A stretch of DNA of 64,000 nucleotides from Streptomyces sedi (GTDB lineage: Bacteria; Actinomycetota; Actinomycetes; Streptomycetales; Streptomycetaceae): the NCBI RefSeq assembly GCF_006335015.1, contig NZ_VDGT01000011.1:162120-226119 (forward strand), given 5' to 3'. The translations under genes were made by a program, and so were the position numbers. Below are positions 43,160-49,363 of the stretch, piece by piece (the stretch's first letter is position 1; every line of letters begins with the position of its first letter). Below the pieces are notes generated by a model that was given only the letters and a program-made list of their open reading frames with translations, was not told the DNA's origin and did no database searches.

Positions 43160-43401
43160 CAGGGCACCTCCTGCGGTTCCTGAGACGCCGGCTCCGCCGG
43201 GGCGTCGGCGGTGAAGGAGACCTGCAAGGTGTCGAACATCGCCGCGAGGGCCGCCACAAGCGTGGCGAGCGAGATGATCACAGCGGCGATCCGGGTCGGG
43301 TGGGAGGCAAGCCTTCTGATCGCGTAGACGACCACGGCCGCGGTGATGGCGAACATCACCAGGGTCGTGATCAAAAACGCGGCAGCAGTACCGCTTGACA
43401 T
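43159..43401 (-). CDS. Small two-helix membrane protein coupled to the Crp-like regulator
   Basis: An 80-residue protein with two hydrophobic helices (AAAFLITTLVMFAITAAVVV and AAVIISLATLVAALAAMF) joined by a short basic loop (RRLASHPTR), then an acidic Pro/Glu tail. ATG at 43401 has AAAGG upstream; a TTG at 43416 is an alternative. It shares the TGATG junction with the regulator, suggesting a membrane partner that senses or sequesters it. No family recognised. Confidence 0.72.
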   Translation of the reverse strand: MSSGTAAAFLITTLVMFAITAAVVVYAIRRLASHPTRIAAVIISLATLVAALAAMFDTLQVSFTADAPAEPASQEPQEVP

Positions 43402-43438
43402 TGACCTTTGCTCCAAGGGGGGAGTTATGCGGTGGAGT

Positions 43439-43456
43439 TGGCAGGTGCAGCGCAGC
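43439..43456. repeat. 18-base direct repeat, copy 1 (in the operon leader)
   Basis: TGGCAGGTGCAGCGCAGC, identical at 17 of 18 positions to 43787-43804. It lies 38 bases upstream of the small membrane protein start, on the strand opposite to its mRNA, so the mRNA carries the complement. Confidence 0.7.
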
Positions 43457-43683
43457 CGTACACCCCCTTGCGTCTACGGGACCCGTGGTGAGCGGGTGAC
43501 GCAGTCGGGTGAACTTCTGTAATCCAGAATCGTATCCGATGCAGCGGTAGATAACACAAGTCCCGCCGCGCAGCCGGGTTTTGGGGGGCGTTCCCCGCAT
43601 GCAACTGCGTTCGAGTCGCCTGTCAGCGGCAGCTGGTAGGATTCGCTCCCTTTGGCGAGCGCCGACATGATTGCCCCCCAGAA

Positions 43684-43699
43684 TCCCTACCTGCAGGGA
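43684..43699. promoter_or_regulatory. Crp-type palindrome, distal copy
   Basis: TCCCT-ACCTGC-AGGGA, a 5-6-5 inverted repeat as bound by Crp/Fnr-family dimers. It is embedded in GAATCCCTACCTGCAGGGAA, whose partner copy starts exactly 40 bases later. Confidence 0.6.
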
Positions 43700-43723
43700 A
43701 AGGCTGACATTGCGAGCCTGGAA

Positions 43724-43739
43724 TCCCTATGTGTAGGGA
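43724..43739. promoter_or_regulatory. Crp-type palindrome, proximal copy
   Basis: TCCCT-ATGTGT-AGGGA, same 5-6-5 geometry with the arms extended to TCCCTA/TAGGGA. A -10-like TAACTT at 43762-43767 would place its centre near -42 and the distal copy near -82, the positions used by class II Crp activators. Confidence 0.6.
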
Positions 43740-43786
43740 ATTTGACGCGGCGAGTTCCTCTTAACTTGAGATCGCTGACGTTGGCC

Positions 43787-43804
43787 TGGCAGGTGCAGCG
43801 CGGC
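43787..43804. repeat. 18-base direct repeat, copy 2
   Basis: TGGCAGGTGCAGCGCGGC, 17 of 18 identical to 43439-43456; the single A/G difference becomes a G-U pair in an RNA duplex. Confidence 0.7.
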
Positions 43805-43811
43805 TGGGCGG

Positions 43812-43840
43812 GGGGCTCAGGGGTGGTGCCCTGAGACCCC
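43812..43840 (+). terminator. Hairpin ending the candidate short RNA
   Basis: GGGGCTCAGGG pairs with CCCTGAG-A-CCCC with one bulged A and a 6-base loop, followed by a pyrimidine-rich stretch (GCTCTCTCCTCCTC). Confidence 0.6.
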
Positions 43841-43953
43841 GCTCTCTCCTCCTCGCGTGTAGGCGCCCTTCGCGCTCGCCTCCGTCAGGGAGTTGGGGGT
43901 CGACGGCCCCTCCGCCTTGTGGCCCCAGGCCCCCCGGCACGGCTGTCGCCGCG

Positions 43954-44229
43954 ATGGTTATCCTGCTGGTCCTGGTCGGTGCCGCGCTGATCTCCGGGGC
44001 GATGTACCGCCGGTTCGCCCGCCCTCGCGGGCTGGCCAACCGGGACGACGTCAGGCCGAATGCCCCGCCCAGCCAATTCCTTTGCTCGGCGGTCAACTCT
44101 CCGGTGGACAGGGCACGCGGTGCGGGCCCGTCTCCCGTAAGGGTCCTGGCAGTCGAGCGGTCATGCGTCCCCCTCCGTCGGCGTGACCATTTTCGCGATG
44201 TGGAACGGACTCCTCAGGACGGAGTGTGA
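43954..44229 (+). pseudogene. Possible remnant of a small hydrophobic protein gene
   Basis: A 91-residue frame starting MVILLVLVGAALISGAMYRR looks like a genuine single-helix membrane anchor with a basic stop-transfer region (RRFARPRGLANRDD). After about 45 residues it becomes Cys/Arg-rich and composition-typical of non-coding frames. There is no Shine-Dalgarno at the ATG. It may be a decayed or truncated gene. The rest of the 872-base gap 43402-44273 holds the palindromes, repeats and hairpin described separately. Confidence 0.3.
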
Positions 44230-44273
44230 GCGACGCGGCCAAGCGCCCTGGCCGACGACGCCGTCCCGGCTCG

Positions 44274-44645
44274 TCACGAGGTGGACGAGCCCCAGTCCCA
44301 GAGGGACTGGAGGACGGGGCCCAGGGCCTGGCCGCGGGGGGTGAGGTGGTAGTGGACGGCCGGGGGCCAGCCCGCGCTGCGGTGGCGCTCGGCGACGCCG
44401 GCCTCGACGAGCTGGTGGAGCCGGTCCGTGAGCACCTTGTCGGAGAGCGAGGGCAGCGCGGCCGACAGTTCGCCGTAGGCCAACGGGCGGTCCGCCGCGA
44501 GGAGTTCGCGCACCACCAGCGTCGTCCACCGGCCGCGGAGCGCGGCCAGCGTGATCTCCACCGGGCAGTCGGCGCTGGGGCGCGTGACGCCGGCGCGCGC
44601 GTCGTCGGGCAGGCCGGGGCGGTGGCGCACCGTTGGGTGAGTCAC
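44274..44645 (-). CDS. HxlR-family transcriptional regulator
   Basis: A 123-residue winged-HTH protein of the HxlR (MarR-like) family. The signature starts at DCPVEITLAALRGRWTTLVV, followed by RELLAADRPLAYGELSAALP, LSDKVLTDRLHQLVEAG and the basic wing AVHYHLTPRG. The GTG at 44645 has GGAGG 7 bases upstream. It is divergent from the SnoaL-like gene with only 25 bases between start codons, so it almost certainly regulates that gene and itself. Confidence 0.88.
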   Translation of the reverse strand: MTHPTVRHRPGLPDDARAGVTRPSADCPVEITLAALRGRWTTLVVRELLAADRPLAYGELSAALPSLSDKVLTDRLHQLVEAGVAERHRSAGWPPAVHYHLTPRGQALGPVLQSLWDWGSSTS

Positions 44646-44670
44646 GAGGGGGCCTCCTAACCTCGCCGCC

Positions 44671-45126
44671 ATGAACGCACATGGCAACAGACATGACAGT
44701 GGAGATGACAGCGGGCATGAGAGCGACGGACAGCGTCACGCTAGCGGGAGCACCCCGCCGGAGGCGAGGTCGGCGGAGGAGCTGCCCGCGGCCTTCGCCG
44801 CGCGGTTCAACGGGCCGGACCGGGCCGCCGCCGTGGCCGGGAAGTACGCGGCCCAGGCCGCGTTCGTCACTCCCGAGGGCCGCGTGGCGAGGGGCGCGGA
44901 GGAGATCGCCGAGGCCAACGCCGCGTTCCTCGGGCTGCGTCGGCCGATCGAGGTGCGACCGCGCAGCGTCACCGTGGTCGGTGACACCGCGCTGCTCATC
45001 GTCGACTGGGAGCTGGCCGGTGGCGATGTCGGCGGCACCGCGACGGACGTGGCCAGGCGCGGCGCCGACGGGGTGTGGCGTTACGTGATCGACAACCCCA
45101 TGGGCGGCGGCGGCTTCAGTCGGTGA
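44671..45126 (+). CDS. SnoaL/DUF4440-like protein
   Basis: A 151-residue protein of the NTF2-like (SnoaL/YybH) fold. A His/Ser/Asp-rich N-terminal extension of about 35 residues precedes the domain (FAARFNGPDRAAAVAGKYAA, then RVARGAEEIAEANAAFLG, TALLIVDWELAG and GVWRYVIDNPMG). Such proteins bind small hydrophobic molecules or act as polyketide-type cyclases or isomerases. It is divergent from HxlR and its end overlaps the arginase-like gene by 11 bases on the other strand. Confidence 0.8.
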   Translation: MNAHGNRHDSGDDSGHESDGQRHASGSTPPEARSAEELPAAFAARFNGPDRAAAVAGKYAAQAAFVTPEGRVARGAEEIAEANAAFLGLRRPIEVRPRSVTVVGDTALLIVDWELAGGDVGGTATDVARRGADGVWRYVIDNPMGGGGFSR

Positions 45127-46015
45127 GGGCGCCGACCAGCAGGTCGGCGAGGAGCGCGGCGCCGCCGCCGTCGGGGTCCAGGTCCGGGTCGTAGATCGTC
45201 ACGTTGAGCCCCACACAGCGCGGCGAGCCGAGCAACGCGCCCAGCAGCGCGGCCAGTTCGTCGGGGAGAAGCCCGCCGGGGTCGGGCGCGTCCACCGCCG
45301 GCATCACCGTCGGGTCCAGCACGTCGGCGTCGAGATGGAGCCAGAAGCCGTCGGTGGGGGCGTCCGCGAGCCCGGACAGGGCGCGGGCGGGCAGCTGAGC
45401 GCCCCAGGTCCTGATCTCGTCGGCGGTCGCGGCGACGATGCCCGCCTCGGCCAACTCGGCGCGTTCGGTGTCGTACTCGCGGATGCCGAAGACCCGCACG
45501 TCCTCCTCGCGGAGGTAGGGCCGCAGCCCCTCCAGGTCGGTCAGGTCGCGCTGGCCGCGCCCGGTGGCCAGCGCCAGCTCCTCGCCGCCCGCGGCGCCCA
45601 CGTGCTCCGCGTTCCCCGGGTGCCGGAAGTCGGCCGAGCCGTCGACGGCGGCCAGCCCGAACCGGCCGATCCGGCGCAGCGCCAGGGAGCAGCCGAGCTG
45701 GATGGAGCAGTCCCCGCCGAGCACCACGGGGAACTCGCCGGCCCGCACGTGCCGTTCGACCCGGTCGGCGAGGCGGCGGCTGTAGCCGGCGATGGCCTCG
45801 GCGTGGAAGACGCCGTCGCCGGGGCGCCAGTCGCCCCGGTGGTAGCGCGGCGGGACGACGACGCCGCCCTCGGCGGCGGACAGCCGCGCCAGCAGCCGCT
45901 GTTCGCGCAGCGCGCCGGCGAGCTTGTAGCAGCCGGGCACCGCGCCCTCGGCGGGCGGGCGCAGGCCCAGGTTGGAGGGGGCGTCGAGAAGCACGAGGCG
46001 GCGCATGGCCGCCAT
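45116..46015 (-). CDS. Arginase/agmatinase-family protein with altered metal ligands
   Basis: Ureohydrolase-fold protein, 299 residues. The three metal motifs can be located, but two are changed: GGDH-S reads GGDCS (Cys103) and DAHxD reads DGSAD (Asp125, Ser127, Asp129). The third, DADVLDP (Asp229, Asp231), is intact. Loss of two His ligands suggests an altered metal site, other substrate or non-enzymatic role. Starts at ATG 46015 or 46006. It follows the LacI gene by 12 bases on the same strand. Confidence 0.8.
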   Translation of the reverse strand: MAAMRRLVLLDAPSNLGLRPPAEGAVPGCYKLAGALREQRLLARLSAAEGGVVVPPRYHRGDWRPGDGVFHAEAIAGYSRRLADRVERHVRAGEFPVVLGGDCSIQLGCSLALRRIGRFGLAAVDGSADFRHPGNAEHVGAAGGEELALATGRGQRDLTDLEGLRPYLREEDVRVFGIREYDTERAELAEAGIVAATADEIRTWGAQLPARALSGLADAPTDGFWLHLDADVLDPTVMPAVDAPDPGGLLPDELAALLGALLGSPRCVGLNVTIYDPDLDPDGGGAALLADLLVGALTD

Positions 46016-46027
46016 GCTACGGGTGGC

Positions 46028-47083
46028 TCACTCGCGTGCGCCGGCCCGTTCGGCGCGGGGAGCGGCGACGCTGTCCCTGACGACCAGGGTCGTCGCCAGC
46101 TCGACGCGCGGGCTCTCCAGCTCCTCGCCGTTCATCAGCCGCACCAGGGTGCGCAGCGCGCTGCCGCCCATCTCCTTGAGCGGCTGGCGGACGGTGGTCA
46201 GCGCGGGCGCCACCCAACGGGCCTCGGGCAGGTCGTCGAAGCCGACGACGCTCACGTCCTCGGGGACCCGCGACCCGGCGCCGGCCAGCGCCTCGTAGCC
46301 GCCGATCGCCATGTGGTCGGAGCAGATGAACAGCGCGGTCGGCGGCTGGGGCAGCGCCAGCAGCGCCCGCACCTGTTCCGCGCCGCTCGCCCGGTCGTAG
46401 GTGCCGTGGCGGACCAGCGCCGGCTCCGTCTCGACGCCGGCCGCCGCCATCGCCGAGCGGTAACCCGCCGTCCTGGCGCGGGAGTAGAGGTGCTGCGGCG
46501 GGCCGGTGACCAGCGCGATCCGGCGGTGGCCGCGTTGCAGCAGGTGCGTGGTGGCCTCGTAGGCGCCGGCCCAGTTGGTGGTGCCGACGGAGAGCACGTC
46601 CGGCGCCGGGTCGCTCAGCGGGTCGATCACGACGCACGGCACCCGCGCCTGGGTCAGCCGCCCCAACTGGTCGCGCGTCGGCTCGATCAGCCCGAGCACC
46701 ACGCCCGCGCTGCCGCGTTCCAGCACCCGGTCGACCCAGTCCTGCGCGCGGTGGTTGGTCGCCGAGGACGAGGAACGGGCGACGGAGATCGCGACGTGCA
46801 CCCCCGCCTGGTAGGCGGCGGCCTCCATCCCGCTGGCGACGCTCGCCGGCCACGACCCGTCGAGGCCGCTCAGCACCAGGTCGACGGTGCGCACGCCGGT
46901 GTCGGGGGCGGGGGTGCCGCGCCGCACGTAGTGGTGGTGGCGCAACGCCGAGTCGACCTTGGCCCTGGTGTCGCGCGAGACGTCGTCCCGACCGTTGAGA
47001 ACCTTGGAGACGGTCGAGACGGAGACCCCGGCCGTCTCGGCGATGTGGGCCAGGGTGGGGCGGGACGTCCTGCTCTCGGTCAC
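46028..47083 (-). CDS. LacI-family transcriptional regulator
   Basis: LacI/GalR-type regulator, 351 residues. The N-terminal HTH and hinge read TLAHIAETAGVSVSTVSKVL and NGRDDVSRDTRAKV; the periplasmic-binding-like effector domain follows (VDLVLSGLDGSWPASVASGM, HRRIALVTGPP, DVSVVGFDDLPEARW). Divergent from the ThuA/oxidoreductase operon, so it probably represses it in the absence of a sugar-derived ligand. The start is GTG at 47083. The 261-base intergenic region contains a good promoter and repeated ACCGGTT elements. Confidence 0.9.
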   Translation of the reverse strand: MTESRTSRPTLAHIAETAGVSVSTVSKVLNGRDDVSRDTRAKVDSALRHHHYVRRGTPAPDTGVRTVDLVLSGLDGSWPASVASGMEAAAYQAGVHVAISVARSSSSATNHRAQDWVDRVLERGSAGVVLGLIEPTRDQLGRLTQARVPCVVIDPLSDPAPDVLSVGTTNWAGAYEATTHLLQRGHRRIALVTGPPQHLYSRARTAGYRSAMAAAGVETEPALVRHGTYDRASGAEQVRALLALPQPPTALFICSDHMAIGGYEALAGAGSRVPEDVSVVGFDDLPEARWVAPALTTVRQPLKEMGGSALRTLVRLMNGEELESPRVELATTLVVRDSVAAPRAERAGARE

Positions 47084-47234
47084 GGGTCCATTCTCTGCTT
47101 TCCCGACACTTTTCGAGTCACTGTAGTCCGCTCGTGCGCGAGGCCCTCACCGTGGGTCCGTCGCTCTCCACGGATATGACCGTCGCATGGAGTGAACGCG
47201 CCCCTCCGTTTCCCCTCGCGTCGCCGGACGCGGG

Positions 47235-47263
47235 TTGACGCACCTCTCGGCGGCTTCTAGCTT
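47235..47263 (+). promoter_or_regulatory. Promoter of the ThuA/oxidoreductase operon
   Basis: TTGACG (47235-47240), a 17-base spacer and TAGCTT (47258-47263). Downstream of the likely start, ACCGGTT occurs twice with an ACCGGGT between them (about 47268-47298), suitable for LacI-family binding. Confidence 0.6.
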
Positions 47264-47344
47264 CCGTACCGGTTCCCCTTTACCGGGTCCGCACCGGTTC
47301 TTTGCGAAAACAGCCCCGGCAGCCAGCCGCCCCAGGAGGGCACC

Positions 47345-48127
47345 ATGTCGTCCCAGTCCGCGCCCCCACCGCCCGCGCCGCTGCGGGTCACCGTCTGGTG
47401 CGAGGGCCGCGCCGAGCGGCTGGACCCCGAGGTCGCCAAACGCTACCCGCGCGGCATGAACGGCGCCGTCGCCGAGGCTGTCGAGCGGCACCTGGGCGAG
47501 CGCGCCCGGGTGCGCACCGCGGAGCTGGACGAGCCGGAGCACGGGCTGACGGAGGAGGTGCTGGCCGCGACGGACGTGCTGACCTGGTGGGGGAACCTGG
47601 CGCACGCGGAGGTCTCCGACGCGGTCGTGGGCCGCGTGCACCGCCGGGTGCTCGCCGGGATGGGCTTGGTGGTGCTGCACTCGGGCCATCTCTCCAAGGT
47701 CTTCCGCCGGTTGATGGGCACCTCCTGCACGCTGCGCTGGCGGAACGCGGCGGAACGCGAGCTGGTCTGGACGGTCGACCCGACGCACCCGGTGGCCGCC
47801 GGGGTGCCGCACCCGCTGGTGATCGAGGAACAGGAGACCTACGGCGAGTTCTTCGACATACCGGCCCCCGAGGAACTGGTCTTCGTCAGCTCCTTCTCCG
47901 GCGGCGAGGTCTTCCGCAGCGGCTGCGCGTTCCGGCGCGGCAACGGGCGGATCTTCTACTTCAGCCCCGGCGACCAGGAGTATCCCGTCTACCACCACCC
48001 CCATGTGCGGCGGGTGATCGCCAACGCGGTCGCCTGGGCGGCCCCCGCCCCGGACCCGGACCGCGAACGGCCCCGGCTCACCCATGTCGAGGCCGGCTGG
48101 TTCGAGCGCGCGGACGGCACGGCGTGA
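47345..48127 (+). CDS. ThuA-domain protein (trehalose utilisation family)
   Basis: A 260-residue ThuA/class I glutamine amidotransferase-like protein. Visible family segments are LRVTVWCEGRAERLDPEV, DVLTWWGNLAHAEVSDAVV, GMGLVVLHSGHLSKVFRRLM, VIEEQETYGEFFDIPAPEEL and RIFYFSPGDQEYPVYHHP. ThuA proteins act with oxidoreductases on 3-keto sugars. AGGAGGG precedes the ATG. The stop overlaps the next gene (GTGA), so it is coupled to the Gfo/Idh/MocA enzyme. Confidence 0.9.
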   Translation: MSSQSAPPPPAPLRVTVWCEGRAERLDPEVAKRYPRGMNGAVAEAVERHLGERARVRTAELDEPEHGLTEEVLAATDVLTWWGNLAHAEVSDAVVGRVHRRVLAGMGLVVLHSGHLSKVFRRLMGTSCTLRWRNAAERELVWTVDPTHPVAAGVPHPLVIEEQETYGEFFDIPAPEELVFVSSFSGGEVFRSGCAFRRGNGRIFYFSPGDQEYPVYHHPHVRRVIANAVAWAAPAPDPDRERPRLTHVEAGWFERADGTA

Positions 48128-49299
48128 ACGCCGGGGGGCGCGGCGTGAACGTGGGGCGGCACGGCGCGCACGCCGGGCGGGCGGACGCCGGTTTCGCGAC
48201 CGTGCCGGCGGACGGCGGGCCGCTGCGGGTGCTGGTCGTCGGGGCCGGCGGCATGGGCCGCGCCTGGCTGCGCGCCGTGCGGGACTCGGATGCCGTCACG
48301 CTGGCCGGCGTGGTCGACCTGGACGCCGACCGGGCGACCGAGGCGCTGGCCGCGACCGGCCACGACGAACGGGTGCCGGTGGGAACGGCGTTGGAACGGG
48401 TCGCCGCCGGCTGCGCGCCGGACGCGGTGATCGACGTGACCGTTCCCGAGGCCCATCTCCCGGTCACGCTGCGGGCGTTGGCGCTCGGCCTGCCCGTGCT
48501 GGGGGAGAAGCCGCTGGCGCCGACGCTGCCCGAGGGGCTGCGGCTCGCGGCGGCGGCCGAGGCGGCCGGCCAGCTGTTCATGGTCAGCCAGTCCCGCCGC
48601 TACCACCCCGAACTCCACGCGCTGCGCGCCTCGTTGCCCCGGCTGGGGCGGATCGGCGTGGCCAGCACCGAGTTCTTCCTGGCGCCCAGGTTCGGCGGCT
48701 TCCGCGACGCGATGGCCCAGCCGCTGCTGGTGGACATGGCGATCCACGCGTTCGACACGGCGCGCTGGCTGCTGGACGCGGAGCCGGTCTCGGTGCGCTG
48801 CGAGTCGTTCAACCCCGCCTGGAGCTGGTACGCGGGCGACGCAGCCGCCACCGCGACCTTCGAGATGACGGGCGGGGCGCGCTATGTCTACACCGGCAGC
48901 TGGTGCTCGCCCGGCGTGGAGACCTCCTGGAACGGCCGCTGGCGGCTGAGCGGGGAGCACGGCGGCGCGCTCTGGGACGGCTCGGGGCCCGCCAGGTTCG
49001 AGACGGGGCCGGAAGCCGAAGCGCCCGAGGCGCCGGCGGCGCCCGGCCACGGCAAGGGCATCGCCGGCGCGCTCGCCGAGTTCGTCGCCGCGCTGCGCAC
49101 CGGCCGCGCCCCGCTGGGCGAGGTCCACCAGAACCTGCGCACCCTGGCGATGGTCGTCGCCGCCGTCGAGTCGGCCGAACGCGACCGCCGGATCGCCGTC
49201 GACGCGCTGCTGGCCGACGCCCTGGAGTCGGCCCTGGCCACGGCGTCGGACCTCGAACGCCCCCGCCTGGCCGCCTGGAACGGGCGGGTCCCCGGATGA
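48124..49299 (+). CDS. Gfo/Idh/MocA-family oxidoreductase
   Basis: NAD(P)-dependent sugar or inositol dehydrogenase-like enzyme, 391 residues. After a Gly/Arg-rich lead of about 30 residues, the Rossmann fold shows LRVLVVGAGGMGRAWLRAV and the catalytic-site EKPLAP; the C-terminal domain includes VDMAIHAFDTARWLL. GTG at 48124 lies inside the ThuA stop codon; the longer upstream frame is a shadow of ThuA. Likely converts a sugar to its keto form for the neighbouring ThuA protein. Confidence 0.9.
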   Translation: MNAGGRGVNVGRHGAHAGRADAGFATVPADGGPLRVLVVGAGGMGRAWLRAVRDSDAVTLAGVVDLDADRATEALAATGHDERVPVGTALERVAAGCAPDAVIDVTVPEAHLPVTLRALALGLPVLGEKPLAPTLPEGLRLAAAAEAAGQLFMVSQSRRYHPELHALRASLPRLGRIGVASTEFFLAPRFGGFRDAMAQPLLVDMAIHAFDTARWLLDAEPVSVRCESFNPAWSWYAGDAAATATFEMTGGARYVYTGSWCSPGVETSWNGRWRLSGEHGGALWDGSGPARFETGPEAEAPEAPAAPGHGKGIAGALAEFVAALRTGRAPLGEVHQNLRTLAMVVAAVESAERDRRIAVDALLADALESALATASDLERPRLAAWNGRVPG

Positions 49300-49363
49300 C
49301 CGAGGCCGCCCGCCCCGCGGTGCGGGACGGGCGGCGTTCGACGGGCGCGCGGCGGCGCGGCCG

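Larger units (their letters stand above)
43774..43845 (+). ncRNA. Candidate short terminated RNA
   Basis: Predicted from the -10-like TAACTT at 43762-43767 and a hairpin at 43812-43840. The RNA would be about 65-72 bases, contain the direct repeat 43787-43804, and be complementary over 18 positions (one G-U) to the leader of the membrane protein-Crp mRNA. No protein is encoded in it. Expression has not been shown. Confidence 0.35.

Noticed and set aside
42431..43600. Crp-like regulator fused to the upstream membrane protein region
   Set aside because: The longer frame runs out of phase through the small membrane protein gene; the TGATG junction shows two separate coupled genes.
43652..43834. 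Sixty-residue protein covering the tandem palindromes
   Set aside because: No ribosome site, and the frame simply translates the two palindromic repeats; the DNA is better explained as regulatory.
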